Part shown: positions 35,782 through 45,528 of the stretch, piece after piece | How positions within the stretch are numbered: position 1 is the first letter of the stretch | How the letters are laid out: each line of letters opens with the position of its first letter | Source: Mycolicibacterium malmesburyense | Lineage (GTDB): Bacteria; Actinomycetota; Actinomycetes; Mycobacteriales; Mycobacteriaceae | Assembly (NCBI RefSeq): GCF_001050015.1 | Contig: NZ_CVTB01000177.1 | Coordinates: forward strand, 1-64,000 | Length of the DNA stretch: 64,000 nucleotides | Reading direction: 5' to 3' | Position numbers and translations under genes: made by a program | The notes under the pieces: generated by a model | The model's database searches: none | Seen by the model: only the letters and a program-made list of their open reading frames with translations | What the model was told of the DNA's origin: nothing

Positions 35782-36554
35782 AACATCCGCGCACAGGCCG
35801 CCGCCAGCATTTCGTCGTCGGGGTGATGAGCCGCCGCCTGCACGACCGCCGCGCGTGCGAACGCGTCGAGCACCGGCCACGGATCTGCGTCGGGCAGCGC
35901 GGGACCACCGGCGCCGCGGTACGCGTCGAGGAAGTTCCTCCAGTCGTCGTCCGGGATGAGCCCGGCCGCCCAGAACCCCGCCGGCCGCGCGAGATCCCAC
36001 GCCGGATCGCCGGCCCCCAGATCGTCGACATCGAGCAGAAGCCACCGTGAATGGTGGCGGCCGAGCTGACCCAGATGGAAGTCGCCGTGCACGAGCGTCG
36101 TTGGCCGGTCGCGCGAACCCGCTCGCCACGCCGCATCGGGAAGAGCGGCCGCCGCCCGTCGCACCGACGGATTCCCTCCCCGCAGCATGTCGACCGCGCG
36201 GCGCAGCCGTCGCGGCCAGCCGTGTGCAGGTGTCCGCGTCGGCCGCGGTTCTCGGTGCAGCTGCGCGAGCAACTCCCCGGCTTGCGACCACGGTAGCGAC
36301 TCCGGTTGCGGGGCAACCACGTCCACGCGCGGCCACCGGCTGCGCCACCGCGCTCCGACCGGTTCTGGGGCCGTCGACAGCGGGGAGAGCAGGCAGTCCG
36401 ACCGAGCGGCGATGCCCAGCCGGACCGTCAACGCACGCGGATCAGTACCCGCACGGTGAAGCTTGCAGACGATGTCGCCGTCGACGACGATCTCCGCACC
36501 GGACCGGGTCTGCACCCTTTGCAACCTAGCGACGTGGGGGCGGCAGCAGGACAC
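35778..36554 (-). CDS. APH-fold phosphotransferase
   Basis: A 258-residue kinase-like protein with catalytic LVHGDFHLGQLG and metal-binding LLLDVDDLGAGDPAWDLARP motifs, the hallmark of aminoglycoside/choline-kinase-fold proteins. The N-terminal lobe (GAEIVVDGDIVCKLHRAG) carries a lysine suited to ATP binding. The substrate is unknown. The start is uncertain: GTG 36554 is the longest form, and GTG 36515 (VQTRSGAEIV) would still include the whole lobe. It lies between galactan and arabinan genes where M. tuberculosis has Rv3784-Rv3788, so local replacement is likely. Confidence 0.72.
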   Translation of the reverse strand: MSCCRPHVARLQRVQTRSGAEIVVDGDIVCKLHRAGTDPRALTVRLGIAARSDCLLSPLSTAPEPVGARWRSRWPRVDVVAPQPESLPWSQAGELLAQLHREPRPTRTPAHGWPRRLRRAVDMLRGGNPSVRRAAAALPDAAWRAGSRDRPTTLVHGDFHLGQLGRHHSRWLLLDVDDLGAGDPAWDLARPAGFWAAGLIPDDDWRNFLDAYRGAGGPALPDADPWPVLDAFARAAVVQAAAHHPDDEMLAAACARMF

Positions 36555-36607
36555 ACATTCACGCGTGGGCTGGGGTCGATGAGTTTGTGTCCACGTAAGC
36601 TGCCCGG

Positions 36608-37021
36608 GTGGCCGAGCCCCCGATGCAGCCCGCCCTGAGCCTGGGCACCCAGGTCTGGCGGTTCATCGTCACCGGTGGATTCTCGGCGATCGTCGACTTC
36701 GGCCTGTACGTGCTGCTCTACCGGGTCGGTGGAATGCAGCCCGACCTGGCCAAGGCGCTCGGCTGGGTCGCAGGCACGACGACGGCGTACATGCTCAACC
36801 GGCGCTGGACGTTCCGCGCGCCGCCGAGCCACGCCCGGATGGCCGCGGTGTGGGGGCTCTACATCACGACATTCGTCGTCCAGGTCGGGCTCAACCACCT
36901 GTTCCTCGACCTGCTGGACTACACGCCGACCGCAGTCGTCGTCGCGTTCGTCATCGCCCAGGGCACCGCGACCGTGATCAACTTCGCCGTCCAGCGGGCG
37001 GTGATCTTCCGCCTGCGATAG
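36608..37021 (+). CDS. gtrA: GtrA-like membrane protein (Rv3789 homologue)
   Basis: A 137-residue protein with four membrane helices ([20 protein letters not shown] and three more). The GtrA family pattern includes [19 protein letters not shown] and [20 protein letters not shown]. Rv3789 was proposed to flip decaprenyl-phosphoarabinose or act as an anchor recruiting AftA. Its place directly before dprE1 is conserved in mycobacteria and supports a role in arabinan precursor supply. GTG 36608. Confidence 0.88.
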   Translation: MAEPPMQPALSLGTQVWRFIVTGGFSAIVDFGLYVLLYRVGGMQPDLAKALGWVAGTTTAYMLNRRWTFRAPPSHARMAAVWGLYITTFVVQVGLNHLFLDLLDYTPTAVVVAFVIAQGTATVINFAVQRAVIFRLR

Positions 37022-37091
37022 CCGGCGCGCCCGTCACCGGCCGAAATGCGGCGCACCGAGGCGCTCACGACGGCACGGTACCCTCGTTTCG

Positions 37092-38492
37092 ATGTCCGAG
37101 AACCTGCCGACGACCTCGCGTGCCCTGACCGGCTTCGGTCGCACCGCACCGTCCGTCGCACAGGTGCTGAGCACCCCGGACGTCGACCTGATCGCACGGG
37201 CGGTTCGCGACGCCGCCGACCGCAGCGCATCCAGCCCGTCGTTCCTGCACCGGGGCGTCCTCGCCCGCGGGCTGGGCCGCTCCTACGGCGACCAGGCATG
37301 CAACGGCGGCGGTCTCGTCGTGGATATGACCGCCCTGCACGGGATCCACTCGATCAGCGCCGACACGGCGGTGGCCGACGTCGACGCGGGCGTGAGCCTC
37401 GATCAGCTGATGAAGGCGGCGCTGCCGTTCGGGCTGTGGGTGCCTGTGCTGCCGGGCACCCGACAGGTCACCGTCGGCGGCGCGATCGCGTCGGACATCC
37501 ACGGCAAGAACCACCACAGTGCGGGCAGCTTCGGCAACCACGTGCTGTCGATGGACCTGCTGATGGCCGACGGCGAGGTTCACACCCTGAGCCCCGACGG
37601 CCCCGACGCCGAGCTGTTCTGGGCGACCGTGGGCGGAAACGGTCTCACCGGGATCGTGCTGCGCGCGCGAATCGCGATGACGCGCACCGAGACCGCGTAC
37701 TTCATCGCCGACGGTGTCTCCACCAACGACCTCGACGAGACGATCGCGGTCCACCTCGACGGCAGCGAGGACCGCTACACCTACTCCAGCGCCTGGTTCG
37801 ACCTGATCAGCCCGCCGCCCAAACTCGGAAGGGCCTCGATCAGCCGCGGCAGCCTGGCCACGCTCGACCAGCTGCCCCCGAAACTCGCCAAAGACCCGCT
37901 CAAATTCGATGCGCCGCAACTGCTCTCGGTGCCGGACATCTTCCCCGTCAGCGCGATGAACAAGCTGTCGTTCATGGCGATCGGCGAGGTGTATTACCGC
38001 CTCGGCGGAACCTACACCGGCAAGATCATGAACCTGTCGCAGTTCTACCACATGCTGGATCTGGTCAGCGGGTGGAACAACGCTTACGGCCCAGCGGGTT
38101 TCGCGCAGCATCAATTCCTGGTGCCGCCCGATGCGCTCGAGGAGTTCAAGGCGATCATCCGCTGGATCCAGACCCGCGGGCACTACTCGGCGCTGAACGT
38201 GTTCAAACTGTTCGGTCCCGGAAACCGCGCGCCGCTGAGCTTCCCGATGGCCGGTTGGAACGTGGCGATGGATTTCCCGAACCGGCACGGGGTCAACGAA
38301 TTCCTCAACGAACTCGACGAACGGGTCATGGAGTTCGGTGGGCGGGTTTACACCGCGAAGGACTCACGAGTCAGCGCGGAGAGGTTCCACAAGATGTATC
38401 CCCGGATCGACGAGTGGATCGCCGTGCGCCGCAAGGCCGACCCGAACGGCGTCTTCGCATCCGACATGGCCCGACGCTTGGAGCTGCTGTAG
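37092..38492 (+). CDS. dprE1: Decaprenylphosphoryl-beta-D-ribose 2'-oxidase (DprE1), Cys387 replaced by Ala
   Basis: A 466-residue FAD flavoenzyme that oxidises decaprenyl-phosphoribose as the first half of its epimerisation to decaprenyl-phosphoarabinose. It has the FAD-binding [10 protein letters not shown] and [15 protein letters not shown] segments, [16 protein letters not shown], and the C-terminal [12 protein letters not shown] with the catalytic-side lysine. In M. tuberculosis the benzothiazinone target Cys387 lies in the W-N-I-C-V-D-F stretch. Here it reads W-N-V-A-M-D-F, so residue 392 (GCG at 38265-38267) is alanine. Enzyme function should persist, but covalent trapping by nitroaromatic benzothiazinones should not. 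The stop abuts the dprE2 ATG. Confidence 0.96.
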   Translation: MSENLPTTSRALTGFGRTAPSVAQVLSTPDVDLIARAVRDAADRSASSPSFLHRGVLARGLGRSYGDQACNGGGLVVDMTALHGIHSISADTAVADVDAGVSLDQLMKAALPFGLWVPVLPGTRQVTVGGAIASDIHGKNHHSAGSFGNHVLSMDLLMADGEVHTLSPDGPDAELFWATVGGNGLTGIVLRARIAMTRTETAYFIADGVSTNDLDETIAVHLDGSEDRYTYSSAWFDLISPPPKLGRASISRGSLATLDQLPPKLAKDPLKFDAPQLLSVPDIFPVSAMNKLSFMAIGEVYYRLGGTYTGKIMNLSQFYHMLDLVSGWNNAYGPAGFAQHQFLVPPDALEEFKAIIRWIQTRGHYSALNVFKLFGPGNRAPLSFPMAGWNVAMDFPNRHGVNEFLNELDERVMEFGGRVYTAKDSRVSAERFHKMYPRIDEWIAVRRKADPNGVFASDMARRLELL

Positions 38493-39275
38493 ATGGTTCT
38501 TGATGCCGTAGGTAACCCCCAGACCATCCTGCTGCTCGGCGGGACATCGGAGATCGGACTGGCGATCTGTGAGCGCTACCTGCGCAATGCGCACGCGCGC
38601 ATCGTCCTCGCCGACCTGCCGAACCATCCGCGCAAGGACGACGCCATCGCCGCGATGACGGCGGCGGGGGCCAAGTCCGTCGAATGGATCGACTTCGACG
38701 GCACCGACACCGCCGGGCATCGTGACGTCATTGACAAGGCCTGGGCCGGTGGTGATGTCGATGTGGCGATCGTGGCCTTCGGCCTGCTCGGGGACGCCGA
38801 GGAGCTGTGGCAGAACCAGGCGAAGGCCGTCCAGGCCGCCCAGATCAATTACACCGCAGCGGTTTCGGTGGGCGTGCTGCTCGGAGAGAAGATGCGGGCC
38901 CAGGGCTTCGGGCAGATCATCGCGATGAGCTCGGCGGCCGGTGAGCGCGTGAGGCGGTCCAACTTCGTGTACGGATCGACGAAGGCCGGCCTGGACGGCT
39001 TCTACCTCGGCCTCGGAGAGGCGTTGCGCGAGTACGGCGTTCGGGTACTGGTCATCCGTCCCGGACAGGTGCGCACCACCACCACCATCGAGCACTGGAA
39101 GGCCACCGGCGCCAAGGAAGCGCCGTTCACCGTCGACAAGGAGGACGTCGCCGAGCTTGCGGTCACGGCGGCGGCCAAGGGCAAGGAACTGGTATGGGCG
39201 CCGGGAGCCTTCCGGTACGTGATGATGGTGCTGCGCCACATCCCGCGGCCGATCTTCCGCAAGCTACCCATCTGA
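38493..39275 (+). CDS. dprE2: Decaprenylphosphoryl-2-keto-D-erythropentose reductase (DprE2)
   Basis: A 260-residue SDR that reduces the DprE1 product to decaprenyl-phosphoarabinose with NADH. The cofactor loop is [12 protein letters not shown] (about residues 15-26), ADLPNH lies at the adenine end, and the catalytic set is MSSAAGERV with YGSTKAG. The start follows the dprE1 stop directly, and its stop overlaps the aftA start by one base (TGATG). Confidence 0.94.
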   Translation: MVLDAVGNPQTILLLGGTSEIGLAICERYLRNAHARIVLADLPNHPRKDDAIAAMTAAGAKSVEWIDFDGTDTAGHRDVIDKAWAGGDVDVAIVAFGLLGDAEELWQNQAKAVQAAQINYTAAVSVGVLLGEKMRAQGFGQIIAMSSAAGERVRRSNFVYGSTKAGLDGFYLGLGEALREYGVRVLVIRPGQVRTTTTIEHWKATGAKEAPFTVDKEDVAELAVTAAAKGKELVWAPGAFRYVMMVLRHIPRPIFRKLPI

Positions 39276-41170
39276 TGCGTGACGGCTCGACGGCCATGCC
39301 GATCAAGGTCGCCGGCCAGATGGTTGCGGCCGCCGCGGCGGCGGTCGTCGTCGCGGTCGTCTCCGTGGTTGCGATCGCGCGGGTGGAGTGGCCGGCGTAC
39401 AACTCCTCCAACCAACTGCACGCGCTGACCACGGTGGGCCAGGTCGTCTGCCTGGCCGGGCTGTTCGCCAGCGGATGGGTGTGGCGGCGCGGCCGCCGAA
39501 TGCCGGCGAAGGTCGGGGCGACGCTGTTCTTGTCCGCCTTCGCAGTGGTGACCCTGGCGATGCCGCTGGGCGCGACAAAGCTTTATCTGTACGGCATTTC
39601 GGTCGACCAGCAGTTCCGCACGGAGTACCTGACCCGGCTGGCCGACAGCGCCGCGCTGCGCGACATGACCTACATGGGCCTGCCGCCCTTCTATCCGCCG
39701 GGCTGGTTCTGGATCGGTGGACGGCTGGCCGCGCTGACCGGGACCCCCGCGTGGGAGATGTTCAAGCCGTGGGCGATCATCTCGATCACCGCCGCGGTGG
39801 CCGTCGCGTTCGTGTTGTGGGCGGCCATGATTCGCTTCGAGTACGCGCTGGTGGTGACCACCGCGACAACGGCCGCCGCGCTGTCGTACTCACCGGCCGA
39901 GCCCTACGCGGCGATCATCTGCGTGCTGCTGCCCCCGGTGTTCGTGCTGGCGTGGTCGGGGCTGCGGGCCGGGGCCCGCCCGGCCGTGGACGGGAAGGTC
40001 CGCCGCGGCGGATGGGCCGCGATCGTCGGCACCGGCCTGTTCCTCGGCGGAGCCGCGCTGTCGTACACGCTGCTGTTCGCCTACGCCGCGTTCACGCTGG
40101 CGATCATGGGGGTGCTGCTCGCCGTCGCGCGCCGGAGCATCGACCCGTTGCTGCGGCTGGCCGTCATCGCGGTGATCTCGGGCGCGATCGCGCTGATCGG
40201 GTGGGCGCCGTATCTGCTGGCCGCGATCTCCGGCGAACCCGCCGACTCCGGCACGGCCCAGCACTATCTCCCGACCGACGGCGCCCAGCTGGAGTTCCCG
40301 ATGCTGCACTTCACGCTGCTCGGGGCGCTGTGCATGCTCGGCACCCTGTGGCTGGTCTGGCAGGCGCGCTCGTCGACCCGGGCCGGCGCGCTCGCGATCG
40401 CCGTGCTCGCCGTCTACGCCTGGTCGCTGCTGTCGATGCTGACCACGCTGGCGGGCACCACCCTGCTGTCGTTCCGGCTGAACCCGACGCTGACCGTACT
40501 GCTGACGGCGGCGGGCGCCTTCGGCTTCATCGAGGTGACGCGGGCCGTGGCGGCGCGCGTGCGGCCCGAGAACACGCGTCGCGTCGTCGCGGCGGCCGCC
40601 GCACTGGGCGCGATCGGCGCCGTCACCTACAGCCAGGACATCCCCGACGTGCTGCGGTCCGACATCGTGGTCGCCTACACCGACACCGACGGCTACGGTC
40701 AGCGCGCCGACCGGCGGCCGCCGGGGGCCGAGCGCTACTACCGCGAGATCGACGCCAAGATCACCGAGGTGACCGGCCGCCCCCGCGACGAGACCGTCGT
40801 GCTGACCGCCGACTACAGCTTCCTGTCCTACTACCCCTACTACGGCTTCCAGGGGCTGACGTCGCACTACGCGAACCCGCTCGCCCAGTTCGAGAAGCGC
40901 GCCGAAGCCATCGAGGGCTGGGCCACGCTGACCGACGCCGACCAGTTCATCGAGGCGCTCGACTCGCTGCCGTGGGACCCGCCGACGGTGTTTCTGATGC
41001 GCCGCGGCGCCGACGACACCTACACGTTGCGGCTCGCCTCCGACGTGTACCCGAACCAGCCCAACGTGCGGCGCTACCACGTCGCGCTGGACGAGGCATT
41101 GTTCGACGACCCGCGCTTCGAGGTCTCCAGCATCGGCCCGTTCGTGCTGGCGATCCGGAAGCCCAATTAG
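39275..41170 (+). CDS. aftA: Galactan 5-O-arabinofuranosyltransferase (AftA)
   Basis: A 631-residue GT-C enzyme that transfers the first arabinofuranose from decaprenyl-phosphoarabinose to galactan. It has about eleven to thirteen membrane helices. The first extracytoplasmic loop has [20 protein letters not shown] (acidic DQ-type catalytic region) followed by [18 protein letters not shown]. The C-terminal extracytoplasmic domain (about residues 470-630) contains [26 protein letters not shown] 39275 overlaps the dprE2 stop. Homologue of Rv3792, about the usual length. Confidence 0.94.
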   Translation: MRDGSTAMPIKVAGQMVAAAAAAVVVAVVSVVAIARVEWPAYNSSNQLHALTTVGQVVCLAGLFASGWVWRRGRRMPAKVGATLFLSAFAVVTLAMPLGATKLYLYGISVDQQFRTEYLTRLADSAALRDMTYMGLPPFYPPGWFWIGGRLAALTGTPAWEMFKPWAIISITAAVAVAFVLWAAMIRFEYALVVTTATTAAALSYSPAEPYAAIICVLLPPVFVLAWSGLRAGARPAVDGKVRRGGWAAIVGTGLFLGGAALSYTLLFAYAAFTLAIMGVLLAVARRSIDPLLRLAVIAVISGAIALIGWAPYLLAAISGEPADSGTAQHYLPTDGAQLEFPMLHFTLLGALCMLGTLWLVWQARSSTRAGALAIAVLAVYAWSLLSMLTTLAGTTLLSFRLNPTLTVLLTAAGAFGFIEVTRAVAARVRPENTRRVVAAAAALGAIGAVTYSQDIPDVLRSDIVVAYTDTDGYGQRADRRPPGAERYYREIDAKITEVTGRPRDETVVLTADYSFLSYYPYYGFQGLTSHYANPLAQFEKRAEAIEGWATLTDADQFIEALDSLPWDPPTVFLMRRGADDTYTLRLASDVYPNQPNVRRYHVALDEALFDDPRFEVSSIGPFVLAIRKPN

Positions 41171-41181
41171 GATCGAACGCC

Positions 41182-44100
41182 GTGGTCGGTGAAGCCGGGG
41201 TCGGGTCGAACCATCGGACGGTGCGGCTGATAGCCATCGTCGCGGGGTTGCTCGGCGCACTCCTGGCGATAGCGACGCCGTTGATGCCGGTCACGCAGAC
41301 CACGGCGCAACTGAACTGGCCGCAGAACGGCGTGCTGCGCAGCGTGGACGCCCCGCTCATCGGCTACGTCGCGACCGACCTGGAGATCAGCGTGCCGTGC
41401 CGAGCGGCGGCCGGGCTGGCCGGCGGGCGCTCGGTGCTGTTGTCGACGGTGCCGAAGCAGGCGCCCAAGGCGATCGACCGCGGCCTGCTCATCGAACGGG
41501 TCAACGACGACCTGCTGGTGATCGTGCGCAACACCCCGGTGGTCAGTGCGCCGCTGGATCAGGTGCTCAGCCCGCAGTGCCAGCGGCTGACCTTCACCGC
41601 ACACGCCGACAAGGTGACCGGCGAGTTCGTCGGCCTCGTCCAGGGCCCGGGGCGCATTCCGAGCGAGGACCCCGGTGAACCGCTGCGCGGCGAACGCGGC
41701 GGCTACGACTTCCGGCCGCAGATCGTCGGCGTCTTCACCGACCTCAGCGGTCCCGCGCCGCCGGGCCTGGAGTTGTCCGCGACGCTCGACACCCGCTACA
41801 GCACCACGCCGACCCTGCTCAAGACGCTGGCGATGATCATCGGGGTCGCGCTGACCGTCATCGCCCTGGCTGCGCTTCACCTTCTCGACATCGCCGACGG
41901 CCGCCGCGTCCGGCGGTTCCTGCCCCCGCGGTGGTGGACCCTGCGCCCGCTGGACGGCGTGGTCGCCGCGGTGCTGGTGTGGTGGCACTTCGTCGGCGCC
42001 AACACCGCCGACGACGGCTACATCCTGACGATGGCACGGGTGTCCGACAGCGCCGGCTACATGGCGAACTACTACCGCTGGTTCGGCACCCCGGAAGCGC
42101 CGTTCGGCTGGTACTACGACCTGCTCGCGCTCTGGGCGCACGTCAGCACGCACAGCGTGTGGATGCGGTTGCCGACGCTCGTGATGGGGCTGGCGTGCTG
42201 GTGGGTCATCAGCCGCGAGGTGATCCCGCGACTCGGCCACGCGGTGAAGACGACCCCGGCGGCGGCGTGGACGGCGGCCGGCCTGTTCCTGGCGTTCTGG
42301 CTGCCGCTGAACAACGGGCTGCGGCCCGAGCCGATCATCGCGCTGGGCATCCTGCTGACGTGGTGCTCGGTCGAGCGGGGCGTGGCCACCAGCAGGCTGT
42401 TACCCGTCGCGATCGCGATCGTCATCGGCGCGCTCACGCTGTTCTCCGGCCCCACCGGCATCGCCGCGATCGGCGCGCTGTTGGTGGCCGTCGGGCCGCT
42501 GAAAACCATTGTTGCCGCGCACGTTTCGCGCTTCGGATACCTGGCGCTGCTGGCGCCGATCCTGGCCGCGGCCACGGTGACGATCATCCTGATCTTCCGG
42601 GACCAGACGCTGGCGGCCGAACTTCAGGCCAGCACGTTCAAGTCCGCGGTCGGGCCGAGCCTGAGCTGGTTCGACGAGCACATCCGCTACGAACGGTTGT
42701 TCACGCTGAGCCCGGATGGGTCGGTCGCGCGCCGGTTCGCGGTGCTCATGCTGCTGATCGCGCTGGCCGTGGCGGTCGCGATGTCGTTGCGCAAGTTCAG
42801 GATTCCCGGCACGGCGCTGGGTCCGAGTCGCCGCATCATCGGCATCACCGTCATCTCGTTCTTGGCCATGATGTTCACGCCGACCAAGTGGACGCACCAC
42901 TTCGGCGTGTTCGCCGGCCTGGCCGGCTCGCTCGGTGCGCTGGCCGCCGTCGCCGTGACCGCACGCGCGATGCGCTCGCGGCGCAACCGCTCGGTGTTCG
43001 GCGCGGCGGTGCTGTTTGCGATGGCGCTGTCGTTCGCCACCGTCAACGGCTGGTGGTACGTGTCCAACTTCGGTGTGCCGTGGTCGAATGCCATGCCGGA
43101 GTGGAAGTTCGGCTTCTCCACCATCCTGTTGGGGCTGTCGGTGCTGGCCCTGATCGCCGCCGCGTGGTTCCACTTCTCGGGGCGCGACTCCTCACCGCCG
43201 GGTCCGCAACGGCGCTGGCAACGAATCCTGCAGGCGCCGTTGGCGATCGCCACGTGGGTACTGGTGGTGTTCGAGGTGCTCTCGCTGACGCTGGCCATGC
43301 TCGACCAGTACCCGGCGTGGAGCGTCGGGCGGTCCAACCTCGAGGCACTGACCGGCAAGACGTGCGGGATGGCCCAGGACGTGCTGGTCGAGGAGGACCC
43401 CAACGTCGGGATGCTGAGGCCGATCGACACGCCCATCGGTGAGGCGCTCGGCGCGGGCACCGCACAGGGGTTCGACCCCAACGGAATTCCCGCCGACGTG
43501 TCGGCCGACGAGACGATGAGCGGGCAGGGCACGTCCACCAACTTCGCGGACACCGACAGCGAAGACGATCAGGCCAGCAACGGCGGGACCGAGGGCGGCA
43601 CGACGGCCGCCGCCGGCGTCAACGGCTCGCGGGCGCGGCTGCCGTACAAGCTCGATCCGGCGACCACGCCGGTGATGGCCAGCTGGCGTCCCGGCACGCA
43701 GCAGCCCGCGCAGCTGCGCTCGGCCTGGTACCGCCTGCCGTCTCGCGACGACGTCGGTCCCCTGCTGGTCATTTCGGCCGCTGGGCGTTTCGACGCCGGT
43801 GAGGTCGCCGTGCAGTGGGCGACCGACGAGCAGGCCGCGGCCGACGAGCCGGGCGGTTCGATCGGATTCGCCGACGTCGGCGCCTCCCCGGCGTGGCGTA
43901 ACCTGCGGGCCCCGTTGGACGCGATACCGCAAGAGGCGACCCAGATACGGTTGGTGGCCTCCGACGAAGACCTCGACCCGCAGCACTGGATCGCGGTGAC
44001 ACCGCCGCGGATCCCGGAGCTGCGCACGCTGCAGGACGTCGTCGGATCGTCGGACCCGGTGTTGCTCGACTGGCTCGTCGGATTGGCGTTCCCCTGCCAG

Positions 44101-44403
44101 CGGCCGTTCGGACATCAGAACGGCGTTGTCGAGGTGCCCAAGTGGCGGATCCTGCCCGACCGCTTTGGCGCCGAAGCGAACTCACCGGTGATGGACTACC
44201 TCGGCGGCGGTCCGCTCGGCATCACCGAGCTGCTGGTGCGGGCGACGACCGTGCCGACCTACCTCGACGACGACTGGTTCCGCGACTGGGGTTCGCTGCA
44301 GCAGCTCACGCCGTGGTACCCGAACGCCGCCCAGGCTCGGCTGGACCTCGGCACCGCGACGCGCAGCGGGCTGTGGAGTCCGGCGCCGTTGCGGCTGTCC
44401 TGA
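41182..44403 (+). CDS. embC: Arabinosyltransferase C (EmbC)
   Basis: A 1073-residue membrane arabinosyltransferase building the arabinan of lipoarabinomannan. The N-terminal jelly-roll region has TQTTAQLNWPQ, then a GT-C membrane region begins near residue 215. The catalytic loop is ADDGYILTMARVSDSAGYMANYYRWFG. The C-terminal carbohydrate-binding domain (from about 715) includes GTSTNFADTDSEDDQASNGG, an acidic Ser/Gly loop, and ends TRSGLWSPAPLRLS. GTG 41182 is 12 bp after the aftA stop. Normally embA follows at once, but here it begins 2.9 kb later. A palindromic repeat follows the stop. Confidence 0.95.
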   Translation: MVGEAGVGSNHRTVRLIAIVAGLLGALLAIATPLMPVTQTTAQLNWPQNGVLRSVDAPLIGYVATDLEISVPCRAAAGLAGGRSVLLSTVPKQAPKAIDRGLLIERVNDDLLVIVRNTPVVSAPLDQVLSPQCQRLTFTAHADKVTGEFVGLVQGPGRIPSEDPGEPLRGERGGYDFRPQIVGVFTDLSGPAPPGLELSATLDTRYSTTPTLLKTLAMIIGVALTVIALAALHLLDIADGRRVRRFLPPRWWTLRPLDGVVAAVLVWWHFVGANTADDGYILTMARVSDSAGYMANYYRWFGTPEAPFGWYYDLLALWAHVSTHSVWMRLPTLVMGLACWWVISREVIPRLGHAVKTTPAAAWTAAGLFLAFWLPLNNGLRPEPIIALGILLTWCSVERGVATSRLLPVAIAIVIGALTLFSGPTGIAAIGALLVAVGPLKTIVAAHVSRFGYLALLAPILAAATVTIILIFRDQTLAAELQASTFKSAVGPSLSWFDEHIRYERLFTLSPDGSVARRFAVLMLLIALAVAVAMSLRKFRIPGTALGPSRRIIGITVISFLAMMFTPTKWTHHFGVFAGLAGSLGALAAVAVTARAMRSRRNRSVFGAAVLFAMALSFATVNGWWYVSNFGVPWSNAMPEWKFGFSTILLGLSVLALIAAAWFHFSGRDSSPPGPQRRWQRILQAPLAIATWVLVVFEVLSLTLAMLDQYPAWSVGRSNLEALTGKTCGMAQDVLVEEDPNVGMLRPIDTPIGEALGAGTAQGFDPNGIPADVSADETMSGQGTSTNFADTDSEDDQASNGGTEGGTTAAAGVNGSRARLPYKLDPATTPVMASWRPGTQQPAQLRSAWYRLPSRDDVGPLLVISAAGRFDAGEVAVQWATDEQAAADEPGGSIGFADVGASPAWRNLRAPLDAIPQEATQIRLVASDEDLDPQHWIAVTPPRIPELRTLQDVVGSSDPVLLDWLVGLAFPCQRPFGHQNGVVEVPKWRILPDRFGAEANSPVMDYLGGGPLGITELLVRATTVPTYLDDDWFRDWGSLQQLTPWYPNAAQARLDLGTATRSGLWSPAPLRLS

Positions 44404-44422
44404 TTTCGGAGCTCGACACCCT

Positions 44423-44467
44423 TAACGGGTTGATCGCACGCACCTGGTGCGTGGAATCAACCCGTTA
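44423..44467. repeat. Palindromic repeat, copy A of the 39-bp element
   Basis: A 12-bp stem, TAACGGGTTGAT (44423-44434) with ATCAACCCGTTA (44456-44467), encloses an inner hairpin ACGCACC/GGTGCGT around one T. The 39 bases at 44426-44464 are identical to copy B at 45490-45528, in the same orientation. It lies just after the embC stop and contains the TGA of the convergent DUF559 gene, so it could terminate both. Confidence 0.85.
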
Positions 44468-45419
44468 GCGCGATCGCGGGGCGGCATGAGGGGCAGGTGC
44501 GCACCCGACCGGTCCAGCCGCGGCGCCGGAGCACGCCGCCGATCAGCTGGGCGGTGCGGCACGCATCGCCGAAGACCAATCCGTAGGTCAGCCGGATCGT
44601 GGCCAGGTCCGACCGGCTCAACTCCGCGAGATCGCGCAGGGCGTCGCGATCGCGGTCGCGGGGCGAATCGTGAAACGCCCGACCATCGAGCTCGACGACG
44701 ACTCTGTGGCGCCCGTAGCGCACATCCTGGAAGGTGGTCCGACCGGTCGCGGTGCTACGAGCCTGACGCCTTCCTCTGGGCAGACCGTGCGCTCGCTCGA
44801 CTCGGTGCAGGTAACCGCGCTCCAGCACCGAACACGCCCCGTCGCGAAGGTCGGTGAGCATCGCCTCCAAGATGCGCCGGCCCGGGACACGTCGCCGGGT
44901 TTCCAACGTCTGCAACACCCGCTGCGGGGTGGTGCGCCAGGTCGCACACACTCGCGCCAGTTCGGCGAACGCCGCCGCGACGTCCTCGCCGCGGAGCTCG
45001 CCGCCGACCACGTCGATCAGCGCGTGCTCCACACGAATCAAAGGCGGTTTGCGGAAGAGATCGGCGCGCTGCGCGAAGTCAGGTGTCCGGTGCAGGACGA
45101 TGCGCGGCAGGGGACGCAGATTGCGCGACGGATCGACCGCGATGTGCACCACCGTCGTCGGCGGGTCAGGCAGCGCCGATGCATGCGCCAACGCCGCCGG
45201 CCAGAACGCCAGCACCGCGACCCAGTGCCGCTGCGGCTGGGTGAGGCGGCCACTGTGGTCGACGTAGACGCCGCGACCGACCGGAACCAATTCGCGACGG
45301 CGCACCAGCCGGGCGATGTCGAAATCGGTGGCTCCGGCGCAGAGCATCTGGCGGCGCGCGACGACTCCGTCCTGCGCGACGGTGAGGTCGGCGACATGCC
45401 CGAGATGCCAGCGCGTCAC
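44457..45419 (-). CDS. DUF559 (Vsr-like nuclease fold) protein with AbiEi-type N-terminus
   Basis: A 320-residue protein. The N-terminal half resembles the AbiEi-type winged-helix antitoxin domain (DGVVARRQMLCAGATDFDI, VPVGRGVYVDHSGRLT). The C-terminal 110 residues resemble DUF559, a very-short-patch-repair-like endonuclease fold: RYGRHRVVVELDGRAFHDSPR (acidic catalytic Asp) then DLAELSRSDLATIRLTYGLV. Such proteins are abundant in actinobacteria and have unknown function. It is bracketed by two exact 39-bp repeats, with its stop inside copy A. The longest start (GTG 45419, MTRWHLGHVADLTVAQD) is used. Part of the insertion between embC and embA. Confidence 0.8.
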   Translation of the reverse strand: MTRWHLGHVADLTVAQDGVVARRQMLCAGATDFDIARLVRRRELVPVGRGVYVDHSGRLTQPQRHWVAVLAFWPAALAHASALPDPPTTVVHIAVDPSRNLRPLPRIVLHRTPDFAQRADLFRKPPLIRVEHALIDVVGGELRGEDVAAAFAELARVCATWRTTPQRVLQTLETRRRVPGRRILEAMLTDLRDGACSVLERGYLHRVERAHGLPRGRRQARSTATGRTTFQDVRYGRHRVVVELDGRAFHDSPRDRDRDALRDLAELSRSDLATIRLTYGLVFGDACRTAQLIGGVLRRRGWTGRVRTCPSCRPAIALTG

Positions 45420-45489
45420 GCGGTCAAGCCTGGACCAGCCGCCGGGCCACGACCAGCCGATGCCGACGCCGCTGTGGATAACCCATTAG

Positions 45490-45528
45490 CGGGTTGATCG
45501 CACGCACCTGGTGCGTGGAATCAACCCG
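45490..45528. repeat. Palindromic repeat, copy B of the 39-bp element
   Basis: Identical over 39 bp to copy A (44426-44464), 1064 bp away in direct orientation. The stem CGGGTTGAT/ATCAACCCG and inner ACGCACC/GGTGCGT hairpin are preserved. It abuts the stop codon (45529-45531) of the membrane-protein gene. Flanking bases differ, so identity ends sharply at the element edges. Confidence 0.85.

Noticed and set aside
39388..44403. A single 1671-residue plus-strand frame ending at embC
   Set aside because: The first about 598 residues are an out-of-frame shadow of aftA; the conserved EmbC begins at GTG 41182.
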